A DNA stretch of 64,000 nucleotides, taken from assembly GCA_016715995.1 (NCBI GenBank), contig JADJXF010000008.1, positions 434,001 to 498,000 on the forward strand. Reading direction: 5' to 3'. The position numbers and the translations under genes were made by a program. The notes beneath the pieces were generated by a model that did no database searches, had not been told where the DNA came from, and saw nothing but the letters and a program-made list of their open reading frames with translations. Positions 51,301 through 59,362 of the stretch are shown piece by piece. Every line of letters starts with the position of its first letter. The stretch's first letter is position 1. This DNA is from Flavobacteriales bacterium (GTDB lineage Bacteria > Bacteroidota > Bacteroidia > Flavobacteriales_F > PHOS-HE28).

Positions 51301-51376
51301 GGTCTATTTGCTTACTTTTGAGCGGCTCAAGACAAACGCATATGGCGCAGACGAACGTTCTCGTAGTGGAGGATGA
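48314..51376 (+). CDS. Six-PAS-domain HisKA_2 sensor histidine kinase
   Basis: A 1020-residue kinase without membrane segments, hence cytosolic. I count six PAS units starting near residues 20, 155, 295, 415, 545 and 670, each with the usual F-x-x-x-x-D-x-I/W-x-x-x opening and D-I-T close. The dimerisation helix reads K-E-V-H-H-R-V-K-N-N-L-Q with phosphoacceptor His815 (HisKA_2 group). The ATPase has N-E-I-I-S-N-A-L-K-H-G and D-D-G-V-G-L. The last 35 nt overlap the response regulator start, a strong sign of a cognate pair. Confidence 0.92.
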   Translation: MSALRREGARRPVSRKSAESDSLDELRQRYQDIVHRNLAGIFRTTLDGRILECNDAMARILGFADHHELLAASALDLYHSQEERQRYLEQLIDQKELINFEIRLKHRNGGDVYVLENVFLDDAAGRAPTVLGMFVDITAFKRAEAEQRSLTNSFRDLVEHMHDGLIVTVEGIVRYANPAAVEMLDDQLVGSSMGGHFQPEDRQLLEGDEWKGGRSDEPLRLRSERRREREFLVRRSRTLHNGAPAIQYTLQDHSLQQHLVRERIRLQLAEEVNQVLREEIAGHRRTQEQLQRAKRFARNLIDSSLDMIMAGDENGLITEYNPAASLRFGYEQHEVLGKDTRILYADPVEYDRVQREMEMHGAFAGEVRNRDKFGNEFISYLAASKLMDEEGRPVGAMGVSRDITRMKRDQEALRQSEERYRDLFENATDLIQSVNREGRFEYVNNAWRSALGYSAEELESLTIWDVLHPDHVHECRLIFAQVMSGQDVGVFRTTFRAKGGWAVSVEGTANLRMMGGEPQATRSIFRDITHVLAARKQVQEHEAKLRALFESSEHMFWTIDPGLRLTSFNRGYGDMIERLHGAKPEINRDSSQPRKRFASDAYHDFWEEKYKKAFAGGAARFETDLIDQEGRRVCNEVFLSPVFDAEGRVTEVFGVGHEITEQKEAEDQVREQAARLRAIFESSANMMIWTLDNDLRITSCNVHFQRSIEQIHGIAFVVGDPFAERMAARVKEGSAKPLLARYANALRGKPQQFEVELVDLQGKPAWVENFLNPIIVDGQVREISCLAYGITDRKQAQRELEQSLTEKEVLLKEVHHRVKNNLQVISSITKLQSERSELDPKVIEVLHHSRDRIRSMALIHDSLYQTKQFSQIDLAEYIDGLARNLMLSYSTSERIALDLRLNPVRLNIDQAMPCGLILNEIISNALKHGYPEGRTGTLSIDLGQEGDQVFIRVSDDGVGLPKAFAEERDGHLGLELIRLLTSQLDGRMQRTSERGVVYLLTFERLKTNAYGADERSRSGG

Positions 51377-52097
51377 GAGCATTGTAAGCAAGGACATCCA
51401 GCATAGCCTGAAGAAGCTGGGCTATCATGTGGTGGGTGCGGCCAGCACCGGAGAGCAGGCCGTGGCGCTCGCGAACGAGCACATGCCGGACATCATCCTC
51501 ATGGACATCATGCTGAAGGGGGAGATGAACGGCATCGAGGCGGCCGAGGCGATTCGGAAGTCGGCCAACATACCGGTGATCTTCCTCACGGCGTATGCCG
51601 ATGAGAGCACGCTCGCCAAAGCGAAAGTGACCCAGCCCTACGGCTACATCATCAAGCCCTTCAAGGAGATTGACATCCACACGTCGATCGAGATGGCGCT
51701 GTACAAGCACAAGAAGGAGACCGAGGTGCTCAAGGAGCGCGACATGCTTTACGCGCTCGTGGAGAGCAAGGACAGCAACAAGGACATCCTCTTCGTGAAG
51801 AGCAACAGCCGCTTGGTGAAGCTCAAGACAAGCGACATCTACTTCATCGAAGCGCTGAAGGATTACGTGGTCATCAACACGCTCAATACGCGCTACACGG
51901 TGCACAGCACCATGAAGGACATCGAAGCGAAGCTGCCGGAGAACGAGTTCATCCGCGTTCACCGCAGCTTCATCGTTCGTGTGGACAAGATCACAGCCAT
52001 CGAGCAGCCGAACCTGATTCTTGAGAACGACAAGAAAGTGATTCCCATCGGCGGCAGCTACAAGGACGACCTGCAGAAGCGCCTGAACCTCGTTTGA
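51342..52097 (+). CDS. LytTR-family response regulator
   Basis: A 251-residue regulator with an N-terminal receiver domain: acidic pocket Glu10-Asp11, phosphoacceptor Asp55 in L-M-D-I-M-L, Thr83 and Lys105 in I-I-K-P-F. The C-terminal LytTR DNA-binding domain starts near 150 (I-Y-F-I-E-A-L-K-D-Y-V-V-I) and contains F-I-R-V-H-R-S-F-I-V. LytTR proteins bind direct repeats in promoters. The start at 51342 overlaps the kinase by 35 nt; a longer upstream frame is only the kinase overlap. A strong terminator follows. Confidence 0.94.
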   Translation: MAQTNVLVVEDESIVSKDIQHSLKKLGYHVVGAASTGEQAVALANEHMPDIILMDIMLKGEMNGIEAAEAIRKSANIPVIFLTAYADESTLAKAKVTQPYGYIIKPFKEIDIHTSIEMALYKHKKETEVLKERDMLYALVESKDSNKDILFVKSNSRLVKLKTSDIYFIEALKDYVVINTLNTRYTVHSTMKDIEAKLPENEFIRVHRSFIVRVDKITAIEQPNLILENDKKVIPIGGSYKDDLQKRLNLV

Positions 52098-52117
52098 TTT
52101 CGGATATCCATTGGCAG

Positions 52118-52149
52118 GAAGCCCGGGCGATCAGCGTCGTCCGGGCTTC
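52118..52149 (+). terminator. Terminator after the LytTR gene, overlapping the rnr 3' end
   Basis: A 13-bp stem with one G-T pair (52118-52130 with 52137-52149, GAAGCCCGG arms) and a 6-nt loop, followed on the plus strand by the T-rich tail TTCTTT. It spans the stop codon of convergent rnr. On the minus strand there is no T-run. Confidence 0.7.
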
Positions 52150-54323
52150 TTCTTTCCGGATGCGCGCCGCTCGAACTTTCCGCTGGTCGTCACCGGCCCG
52201 CGCTCGCCGTGCAGCGCGAAAGCCACCGTTCGGCGGTCCATGTCCACCGCTTTGATGGTGACCGTGAGCTCATCGCCCAGGCGGAACCGACGGCCGGTGC
52301 GGTGGCCCACCACTACGTATCGTTCTTGGTCGAACCGGAACACGTCACCCGGCAGTTCACGAAGGCCGATCATCCCTTCGCACTTGTTCTCGCGCAGCTC
52401 CACGTAGATGCCCCAATTCGTCAGTCCGCTGATGATGCCCTCGAAGGATTGCCCGATGCGCGCCAGCAGGTACTCGGCCTGCTTGTAGCGGATGCTTGCG
52501 CGCTCGGCGTCCGCGGCCTGCTTCTCCATGCGTGAGCTGTGCTTGCAGCTCACATCGAGCGCGTCGCGATCCAGGTGGCCGCCCCCGGCGAGATAGTGCG
52601 CCATGGCCCGGTGTACCAGCAGGTCCGGGTAGCGGCGGATGGGGGAAGTGAAATGCGTGTAGTGCTCAAAGGCCAATCCGTAATGGCCGATGTTCTCCGT
52701 GCTGTAGACCGCCTTCGCCATGCTACGGATGGCCACCTGCTTGATGATGTTCTCCTCTTCCGTGCCGCGCACATCATGCAGCAGCCGGTTGATGGCATGC
52801 GGCAGGTCTTCATCCTTGCTCACCGTCAGCGAATGCCCGAAGCTCTTCGCAAGCGCGCGCAATTGTTCCACTTTCTCGGGGTCGGGCAGGTCGTGCACGC
52901 GGTACACGAACGGCGGCACGCCCCCTTTCCGCTGCTTGTTCACCCATGCGGCCACGCGCTTGTTGGCGAGCAGCATGAATTCCTCGATGAGCCAGTTCGC
53001 AGGCCCCATCACCTTTTCATAGACGCCGATAGGAGCGCCTTTCTCGTCCAGTTTGAACTTCACTTCGTTGCCGCCGATCTCGAGTGCGCCGTTATCGACA
53101 CGCTCCTTGCGCATCACTTGGGCCAAGCGGTGCAGCGTAAGTACTTCGTCTTTGAAGTCGCCCTCGCTGCCGTCGATGATGGCTTGCGCCTCGGCGTAGG
53201 CGAAACGGCGCTGCGAGCGCATCACGGTGCGGCCGAACCACTCGGCCTTCATGCTCGCCTTGTCGTCCATCTCGAAGATGGCGCTGAAGCTGAGCTTGTC
53301 GGTATTCGGGTTGAGCGAGCAGAGGTCGTTGCTGAGCTTCTCCGGCAGCATTGGCACAACGCGGTCCACCAGGTACACGCTCGTGGCCCGGTTCGCGGCC
53401 TCCATGTCAACCACGCTGCGCGGCGTCACATAGTGGCTTACGTCGGCTATGTGGACCCCGATTTCCCAGTGGCCGTTGTCGAGGCGGCGCACGCTGAGAG
53501 CGTCATCCAGGTCCTTGGCGTCGTCGGGGTCGATGGTGATCGTCGGGATGGCGCGCACATCCCGACGTTTGGTGATTTCCTCGGGCGTCACGCCGTTCCC
53601 TATTCTCTCGCTGGCGAGCTGGACGCTCTCTGGGAACTCAAGCGGCAGGCCGAACTCCGCGAGGATGGCATGCATCTCCACATGGTGCTCACCGGCGCGG
53701 CCCAGCACGCGCACCACACGGCCGCGAGGGGTATCGCGGCTGTCCTTCCATTCGCCCAGGGCGATGATGGCCTTGTCGCCCTCTTGGGCGTTGAGGCCCT
53801 CGTGGGGCGGTATGAAGAAAGGCTGCTTCACCCGTTGGTCGTCGGCAACCAGGATCAACCGGCCCTGCTGCTTGTGTATGGTGCCCACGAACTCCGTCCT
53901 GCGGCGCGTGAGCACCTCCAGCACCTTGCCCTCGGCCCGGGTGCCGCGGCCGCCCATCACCTTCACCAGCACTCGGTCGCCGTGCAGGGCTGTGCCTATG
54001 TTCCGCCCATGGATGAAGATGTCCTCGGCACCGCCCTCGACCCGCACATAGCCCGCCCCGCTGGCGATGATGTCAATCTGACCTTCCACGCTGTCCTTGC
54101 CGCCCTCGGCGGTATAGCGCCCTTTCTTGCCGCTCTGGATGCGCCCCTCGTCCAGCAGCAGGTCGATGGCGTCGAAAAGCAGGTAGCGTAGGCCTTTATC
54201 CTTGAAACCCAGCTTGAGAGCCAATTGTTGGCTGGTGATTCCGGCGTGCCCCGCCTGTCTGATGGCGGCGAGGACGTCCTGAGAGAGCTTGGCGGGAGAG
54301 GGGTCGGGCCGATATTTAGGCAT
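52131..54323 (-). CDS. rnr: Ribonuclease R
   Basis: A 730-residue 3'-5' exoribonuclease. An N-terminal winged-helix (about 8-65) and two cold-shock domains lead into the RNB catalytic domain, with the metal-binding run D-P-D-D-A-K-D-L-D-D-A-L. A C-terminal S1 domain (about 630-710: G-I-I-S-G-L-T-N-W-G-I-Y-V-E-L) is followed by a basic tail (S-G-K-K-K-P-G-R-R). It degrades structured RNA and helps in rRNA quality control. The ATG at 54323 gives the family N-terminus. A TATCTTCG box lies 39 nt upstream. Confidence 0.95.
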   Translation of the reverse strand: MPKYRPDPSPAKLSQDVLAAIRQAGHAGITSQQLALKLGFKDKGLRYLLFDAIDLLLDEGRIQSGKKGRYTAEGGKDSVEGQIDIIASGAGYVRVEGGAEDIFIHGRNIGTALHGDRVLVKVMGGRGTRAEGKVLEVLTRRRTEFVGTIHKQQGRLILVADDQRVKQPFFIPPHEGLNAQEGDKAIIALGEWKDSRDTPRGRVVRVLGRAGEHHVEMHAILAEFGLPLEFPESVQLASERIGNGVTPEEITKRRDVRAIPTITIDPDDAKDLDDALSVRRLDNGHWEIGVHIADVSHYVTPRSVVDMEAANRATSVYLVDRVVPMLPEKLSNDLCSLNPNTDKLSFSAIFEMDDKASMKAEWFGRTVMRSQRRFAYAEAQAIIDGSEGDFKDEVLTLHRLAQVMRKERVDNGALEIGGNEVKFKLDEKGAPIGVYEKVMGPANWLIEEFMLLANKRVAAWVNKQRKGGVPPFVYRVHDLPDPEKVEQLRALAKSFGHSLTVSKDEDLPHAINRLLHDVRGTEEENIIKQVAIRSMAKAVYSTENIGHYGLAFEHYTHFTSPIRRYPDLLVHRAMAHYLAGGGHLDRDALDVSCKHSSRMEKQAADAERASIRYKQAEYLLARIGQSFEGIISGLTNWGIYVELRENKCEGMIGLRELPGDVFRFDQERYVVVGHRTGRRFRLGDELTVTIKAVDMDRRTVAFALHGERGPVTTSGKFERRASGKKKPGRR

Positions 54324-54362
54324 AGTCGCTGGTCCTCGGGGATGGCTGGACCGGACCGGGGC

Positions 54363-54370
54363 CGAAGATA
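54363..54370 (-). promoter_or_regulatory. Candidate -7 box of rnr
   Basis: TATCTTCG on the minus strand, the same word as at tRNA-Cys, 39 nt before the ATG at 54323. Confidence 0.45.
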
Positions 54371-54404
54371 TCGGCGACCCAATAAGGCGGATAACCCGCA
54401 CCTG

Positions 54405-54434
54405 TTGATAACCCGCTGAGGATCTCTACATTTG
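54405..54434 (+). promoter_or_regulatory. Promoter of the prs-rplY operon
   Basis: This is the best full Bacteroidota promoter in the window. The -33 TTG (54405-54407) and the exact -7 box TACATTTG (54427-54434) are 19 bp apart, and the prs ATG follows 23 nt later. The -33 element lies in TGTTGATAA, which is also an inverted DnaA-box-like word (TTATCAACA). Confidence 0.65.
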
Positions 54435-54457
54435 CGGCCCGTTTCGGGGAAGCAGCC

Positions 54458-55405
54458 ATGCTCGAAAGCGCAAAGATCTTCAGCGGAACCGCCACACGCT
54501 ACCTGGCTGAACAGATTGCCTCGTCCAGCGGGGAGCGCTTGGGCGAGGTCACCGTGAACCGCTTCAGCGATGGCGAGTTCCAGCCAAGTTTCGAGGAGAC
54601 GGTGCGCGGGGAACTGGTCTTCGTTGTGCAGAGCACATTCCCGCCCAGCGACAACCTATTCGAGCTGCTGCTCCTGGTGGATGCCGCCAAACGCGCCAGC
54701 GCCAAGCGCATCGTGGCTGTGATGCCCTATTTCGGATTCGCCCGGCAGGACCGCAAGGACAAGCCGCGCGTGAGCATCGGCGCCAAGCTGGTGGCCAACA
54801 TGCTCACCGCCGCCGGTGTGGACCGCATCATGACCATGGACCTGCACGCCGACCAGATTCAGGGCTTCTTCGAGGTGCCAGTGGATCACCTATTCGCCAG
54901 CAGCATCTTCCTGCCGCACATCAAATCGTTAGGTCTGAAGGACCTGTTGATGGCGGCGCCGGACACCGGTGGCACCAAGCGCGCCAACGCCTACAGCAAG
55001 CACTTGGGCTGCGACATGGCCATCTGCTACAAGCAGCGTAAAGTCGCCAATCAGATTGAGCGCATGACGGTGATTGGCGATGTGAAAGACAAGGACGTGG
55101 TGCTGGTGGACGACATGATTGACACCGCCGGCACCCTCACCAAGGCGGCCGACATGATGACGGACCTCGGTGCTCGCAGCGTGCGCGCGGTATGCACCCA
55201 TGCGGTGCTCAGCGGCAGCGCGGGCGAGCGCATTGAGAAGAGCTCGCTCACCGAGCTCATTGTTACGGATACGATACCAATCGGGCCGGAGAAGCTGGCC
55301 CAGACCAACAAGATCAAGGTGCTCTCCGTCGCGCAGCTCTTCGCCGACGTCATCCGCCGCGTGCGGAGCCACGAGAGCATCAGCAGCCACTTCATCATAG
55401 CGTAA
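54458..55405 (+). CDS. prs: Ribose-phosphate pyrophosphokinase
   Basis: A 315-residue PRPP synthetase (ribose-5-P + ATP to PRPP + AMP). The N-terminus has the pattern F-S-G-T-A-T-R-Y-L-A. The metal and ATP site is M-D-L-H-A-D-Q-I-Q-G-F-F, and the PRPP loop is V-V-L-V-D-D-M-I-D-T-A-G-T-L. Length is normal. It shares a promoter with rplY 12 nt downstream. RpiB, which makes the substrate, is 8 kb away. Confidence 0.97.
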   Translation: MLESAKIFSGTATRYLAEQIASSSGERLGEVTVNRFSDGEFQPSFEETVRGELVFVVQSTFPPSDNLFELLLLVDAAKRASAKRIVAVMPYFGFARQDRKDKPRVSIGAKLVANMLTAAGVDRIMTMDLHADQIQGFFEVPVDHLFASSIFLPHIKSLGLKDLLMAAPDTGGTKRANAYSKHLGCDMAICYKQRKVANQIERMTVIGDVKDKDVVLVDDMIDTAGTLTKAADMMTDLGARSVRAVCTHAVLSGSAGERIEKSSLTELIVTDTIPIGPEKLAQTNKIKVLSVAQLFADVIRRVRSHESISSHFIIA

Positions 55406-55417
55406 CACCGTCCGGTC

Positions 55418-56098
55418 ATGAACAAAGTAGCCCTAAGCGGCGCCGTCCGCAACCAAGTAGGCACCAAGGGTGCCGCCCAACTCCGCCGCTCCAAGCGCGT
55501 GCCCTGCGTCCTCTACGGCGGCTCGGGCGTTGTCCACTTCAGCGTGGAGGAGGCCTCGCTCCGCAAGGTCGTCTTCACCCCCGAGGTCAACGGCATCGAG
55601 CTCGACATCGATGGCAGCAAGACCCTCGCCATGGTGCATCAGAAGCAATTTCACCCGCTGAATGACCGCGTGATCCACGTGGACTTCATGGAAATGAAGG
55701 AGGACCGCGAGGCCAAGGTGCAGCTCTCCATCCGACTCTCCGGCCAGCCCATGGGTGTGCGCAACGGAGGCAAACTCAACCAGGTCATGCGCAAGGTCGC
55801 GGTGAAGGGCCTTCCCAGCGCCATTCCTACCCACTTGGATGTGGATGTTAGCAAGCTTGACGTGAACCAGAGCATCCACGTCAGCGACCTCAGCCTGCCA
55901 GGCCTCACGCCGCTTGACCGCCCAGAGGACGTGGTGGCCAGCGTGAAGGTGCCCAAGAAAGTCGAAGAGGTCGCCGTTGTTGCCGCGCCGGTTGCAGGCG
56001 CCGCCCCTGCTGCTGGCACCACACCCGCCGCTGGAGATGCCGCGAAGCCCGCCGCCGATGCCAAGGGCGCGGAGGGGAAGCCCGCTGCGAAGAAGTAA
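55418..56098 (+). CDS. rplY: 50S ribosomal protein L25, Ctc form
   Basis: A 226-residue L25/Ctc protein that binds 5S rRNA. The N-terminal L25 domain (1-95) contains R-S-K-R-V-P-C-V-L-Y-G-G. A TL5-type beta domain (about 95-180) follows with V-K-G-L-P-S-A-I-P. The last 45 residues are a low-complexity Ala/Pro/Lys tail (A-A-P-A-A-G-T-T-P-A-A-G). It ends 25 nt before a strong terminator. Confidence 0.95.
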   Translation: MNKVALSGAVRNQVGTKGAAQLRRSKRVPCVLYGGSGVVHFSVEEASLRKVVFTPEVNGIELDIDGSKTLAMVHQKQFHPLNDRVIHVDFMEMKEDREAKVQLSIRLSGQPMGVRNGGKLNQVMRKVAVKGLPSAIPTHLDVDVSKLDVNQSIHVSDLSLPGLTPLDRPEDVVASVKVPKKVEEVAVVAAPVAGAAPAAGTTPAAGDAAKPAADAKGAEGKPAAKK

Positions 56099-56123
56099 AC
56101 GTTCAAACGAACACGATGCAGTA

Positions 56124-56155
56124 CGGACCCCGGCATGCCGGGGTCCGTTTCTTTT
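56124..56155 (+). terminator. Rho-independent terminator of prs-rplY
   Basis: A perfect 24-bp palindrome, CGGACCCCGGCA/TGCCGGGGTCCG (56124-56147), is followed at once by TTTCTTTT (56148-56155). The pth ATG is 9 nt further on, so pth needs its own start of transcription or read-through. Confidence 0.88.
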
Positions 56156-56164
56156 GCAGCACGC

Positions 56165-56728
56165 ATGAAGTTCCTCATCCTCGGCCTGGGCAACCCCGGC
56201 ACGGAATACGCCGACACACGCCACAACATCGGCTTCCAGGTGCTCGATCACTTGGCTGGCGGTTCCGATGCGCGCTTCTCACCCGACCGCTATGGCGACC
56301 GTGCGGAGTTCAAGCACAAGGGCAGGACCTTCATCCTCATCAAGCCGAGCACCTTCATGAACCTGAGCGGTAAAGCCGCGCGCTACTGGATGGACCAAGA
56401 GGGAGTGCCGGCTGACAGGGTGCTGGTGATTGCCGACGACCTCGCGATTCCCTTCGGCGCAATCCGCATTCGCGCCAAGGGCGGTGCGGGTGGCCACAAC
56501 GGTCTCGCGAGCATCATCGAACTCATCGGCACGGAGGAGTTCCCTCGATTGCGATTCGGGATTGGAGGCGAGTTCCCAAAAGGTCGCCAGAGCGATTACG
56601 TGCTGAGCCCTTGGACGCAGGAGGAGCTAAAGACGCTGGCGGAGCGAATAGAGCTTGCCGCGAAGGCTGTGCTGCAGTTCGGACTTCTGGGTGTGGCGCA
56701 TGCGATGAACAACTTTAACAAGCGCTGA
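56165..56728 (+). CDS. pth: Peptidyl-tRNA hydrolase
   Basis: A 187-residue Pth that frees tRNA from drop-off peptides. Start region L-I-L-G-L-G-N-P-G-T-E-Y, then the catalytic His in T-R-H-N-I-G-F. Further strings are K-P-S-T-F-M-N-L-S-G and G-G-A-G-G-H-N-G-L. The ATG at 56165 is the family start; the ten codons upstream come from the terminator region. rplY-pth is a very common gene pair. Confidence 0.95.
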   Translation: MKFLILGLGNPGTEYADTRHNIGFQVLDHLAGGSDARFSPDRYGDRAEFKHKGRTFILIKPSTFMNLSGKAARYWMDQEGVPADRVLVIADDLAIPFGAIRIRAKGGAGGHNGLASIIELIGTEEFPRLRFGIGGEFPKGRQSDYVLSPWTQEELKTLAERIELAAKAVLQFGLLGVAHAMNNFNKR

Positions 56729-56750
56729 ACATCGGCCCTGCGGCGCGGGC

Positions 56751-56758
56751 TACATTCG
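56751..56758 (+). promoter_or_regulatory. Candidate -7 box of the ferritin gene
   Basis: TACATTCG (TAnnTTCG type), 18 nt before the ATG at 56777. Confidence 0.45.
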
Positions 56759-56776
56759 CAGCTACAACAAACGACC

Positions 56777-57295
56777 ATGCTCAGCAAGAAGATTGAAGCC
56801 GCCCTGAACGGCCAGGTGGCAGTTGAGGCCAGTAGCAGCCAAGCCTATCTCGCCATGGCCAGCTGGGCAGAGAACCAGGGACTGAGCGGTACTGCAGCCT
56901 TCCTCTATCGCCACAGCGATGAAGAGCGCATGCACATGCTGAAACTGGTGAAGTTCATCAACGAGCGCGGAGGCAAGGCGGTGATCCCCGCATTGAAGCA
57001 GCCGGGCACCAGCTTCAAGTCCATCACGGACATCTTCCAGGCGCTTCTGGACCACGAGACCAAGGTCACCAATGAGATCAACGGCGTGGTGGACTTGTGC
57101 CTGAAGGCGAAGGATTACACCACCCACAATTTCATGCAGTGGTACGTGGGAGAGCAGATCGAAGAGGAAGCGCTGGCCCGCACGCTGATTGATAAGCTGA
57201 ACCTGATCGGGAACGACAAAGGGGGGCTATATCTCTTCGACCGCGATCTTGAAGGAATGAAGGGCGCGGCAGGCGGCAACGAGGCGAAGGCCTGA
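56777..57295 (+). CDS. Ferritin (FtnA type, non-haem)
   Basis: A 172-residue ferritin subunit of the 24-mer iron store. The ferroxidase residues fall on the same numbers as in E. coli FtnA: Glu17, Tyr24, Glu50, His53, Glu94, Gln127 and Glu130. No haem-binding Met in the bacterioferritin position is seen. It has its own -7 box. The stop codon is directly adjacent to the stop of the convergent M28 gene (TGATCA). Confidence 0.95.
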   Translation: MLSKKIEAALNGQVAVEASSSQAYLAMASWAENQGLSGTAAFLYRHSDEERMHMLKLVKFINERGGKAVIPALKQPGTSFKSITDIFQALLDHETKVTNEINGVVDLCLKAKDYTTHNFMQWYVGEQIEEEALARTLIDKLNLIGNDKGGLYLFDRDLEGMKGAAGGNEAKA

Positions 57296-58779
57296 TCACC
57301 AGGGCCAGTCACCGCCGATGCGGAGCGGTTGCTCCAGGCCCGCTTCAATTAGGCGGTTGCGCAAGGCTTCTTCCGAGAACCGTCCCGGCAGCGATCCCTC
57401 CGCAGCGAGCAGATACACAAGCGCGCCAACGAAGCGCACGTTGTTCACCATCGCTTGCGGATCCACCAGGTGGATGTCGTCGCAACTGCTGTGGTAGCAG
57501 CCATACACATGTTTGCCCAGATCGCTAAGCGGGTAGATTACCGGCACACCAGCCAGGAGGAACGGCTGGTGATCGCTATGCAGCCATATTTCTTCGCTCA
57601 CCCTGCCCATGAAGGCCGCTGAATCGAGACCTCGAATGGTCGCGCAGGAGCGGTCAAGCAGCTGTTTCCAGCCCACCGGCCCCCCAACACCGAATCCTTG
57701 TGGATTCCCGCTCATGTCCAGGTTGATCATGCACTTCACACGCGCCAGCTCGCCACTGGTCCTGTAGTGCTGCACCAGCGCGCGCGAGCCAAGCAGGCCC
57801 TGTTCCTCGCCCATGAAGAGCACGAAACGCACGGTACGCTCCGGTTTCACGGGCATCGAGGCCATGGCGCGCGCCAGGTCGAGAATGGAGAAGGAGCCAA
57901 GGCCATTGTCGGTTGCGCCCGTGGCGAGGTCCCAGCTATCGAGATGCCCCCGATGAGGATGACCTCTTCCGGCCGTGCGCTTCCGGGAATCTCAGCGATG
58001 ATATTGCTCGCTTCTACCATCGCGCTGGAATTGGTCATGCCCAGCCGTGCGGTGAGCGTTTGCCCCTGTCCCAGCCGCGCGCGCAGTGCCGCCCCGTCCT
58101 CGGTGGCGATGCACGCGGCAGGTATGGGAATAAGGGTGCCATCAATAGAGGCCGTGCCCGTTAGAAGCACATGACCCTCGGCTTGGTTGACGAAAACAAG
58201 TGCGGCAGCCCCGCGATCCATGGCCAGCTTGGCCTTCTCGCTGCGGTGCAGGTTGCGCGCTCCTTCCGTCGCCGCGACCAAACCGATGTTCAGAAGCAGG
58301 ACGGCTCCGGTGATGGCATCTCCAAGGCGGTCGAGGTCTGCTTGAAGGCCATTGCCCGCATCCAGCAACGGCGCCTCCACGGCCACATCCAGCGGGGTAT
58401 TGGCCAGCGCCACGGCCTGTAGGTGCATGAAGCCGCCGCCATCGCCGATGGTGAGTTGGACGGTGCCCCGGGACCATGCTTGCGCTGAGAAAGGGAAGCG
58501 CTTCACCACGGGTAACCCGCTTAGTCGGAAGAGACTGTCGGCGGACGCCTCGGCACGAGCGCCTTGCGTGCTGCCGGTGAGCCGATGACCGATGTGCTCA
58601 GTGCTCCAGCGAAGCCAACGGTAGCCCATGGCATCGGCCTGGGATGCCCGATCAAAGGCCGATAGGTGGTCGCCTTGGCAACTAACGTCAACAGGAAGCT
58701 GTTGACAGACCGCCCAAAGCAGAAGGGACGCAAGGCGCGACAGGCGGATACTTTGCCTGTGGAAGGATGGGCTTGGCAT
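57296..58779 (-). pseudogene. M28-family zinc peptidase gene with a single frameshift
   Basis: Two minus-strand frames together make one M28 peptidase of about 490 residues: signal peptide from the ATG at 58779, a PA-like region (A-A-A-L-V-F-V-N-Q), and a catalytic part with S-A-F-M... to the end at 57296. The frame breaks near 57945-57947. Adding one C restores I-G-G-H-L-D-S-W-D and then A-T-G-A-T-D-N-G-L-G-S, exactly the first zinc ligands. The other ligands are intact (G-E-E-Q-G-L-L-G-S, M-I-N-L-D-M-S-G, C-Y-H-S-S-C-D-D). Either a very young pseudogene or a base missed after a run of G in sequencing. Confidence 0.85.
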
Positions 58780-58800
58780 GGGATCGGAAAGGGGCGCGAC

Positions 58801-58808
58801 CAAATCTA
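58801..58808 (-). promoter_or_regulatory. Candidate -7 box of the broken M28 gene
   Basis: TAGATTTG on the minus strand, an exact TAnnTTTG match, 21 nt before the ATG at 58779. It overlaps the first base of the divergent YfiR gene. Confidence 0.45.
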
Positions 58809-59362
58809 TGAGAACGGCACAACGGCCCCGGGGTCTCCAGCGGGTAATCCTGCTCCTGCCGCTCCTGCTGTGCTCCGCTGTTCAGCAGCCTCGGGATGCC
58901 GAAAAGGACACCACGGCCATACTACAGGCGAATTACCTGTACAACATCGCTAAGCTGGTGGAATGGAAGGACGAGGGCATGCGGCAGGGCAACTTCATCA
59001 TCGGCGTCATCGGCGGTGCGAACCTCTACCAAGAGCTTATTAAGCAGTACAGCACACGCACCATCGGCAAGCAGCCGATTGAAGTGCGGAAGCTGCCGCG
59101 ATCAGCTGATGTGGAGCGCTGCCATATCCTGTTCGTTGGGAAGAGCGAACTGGCACTGCTTCCGGAAATCTACAAGCACATGCAAAGCCGGCCGACCATG
59201 GTGGTGACGGAATACGCCGGCGCCCTGGAGGATGGGGCGGTGGTGAACTTCGTGAAGGTGGAGAGCCTCCTCAAATATGAACTGAGCATGGCCAACTCCA
59301 GGAAGCATGGACTTGTCGTAGGCCTTACGCTCAAGAATCTCGCGCATCGCGTGGAAGAATGA
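58808..59362 (+). CDS. YfiR/HmsC-like periplasmic protein (DUF4154)
   Basis: A 184-residue exported protein; signal segment about 10-28. The mature part follows the YfiR pattern: A-N-Y-L-Y-N-I-A-K-L-V-E-W (K-F-x-x-W-P-like opening), F-I-I-G-V-I-G-G, then C-H-I-L-F-V-G-K-S-E, and a late V-N-F-V-K. In Pseudomonas YfiR binds the periplasmic part of the cyclase YfiN and represses it. No cyclase is here; instead a HAMP/PP2C phosphatase lies two genes on. The ATG at 58808 is preferred over one ten codons upstream. It overlaps the TPR gene by 4 nt. Confidence 0.82.
   Translation: MRTAQRPRGLQRVILLLPLLLCSAVQQPRDAEKDTTAILQANYLYNIAKLVEWKDEGMRQGNFIIGVIGGANLYQELIKQYSTRTIGKQPIEVRKLPRSADVERCHILFVGKSELALLPEIYKHMQSRPTMVVTEYAGALEDGAVVNFVKVESLLKYELSMANSRKHGLVVGLTLKNLAHRVEE

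Noticed and set aside
51313..51320. TACTTTTG 22 nt before the LytTR start as an internal promoter
   Set aside because: It lies in the coding end of the kinase gene and the two genes overlap; a coincidental match is more likely.
52539..54191. Plus-strand frame of 550 codons
   Set aside because: Antisense to rnr, whose catalytic motifs are clear on the minus strand.
55660..55690. CCACGTGG in rplY as a third parS-like site
   Set aside because: Flanks (GATCC/GGACT) break the palindrome at two or more consensus positions; coding.
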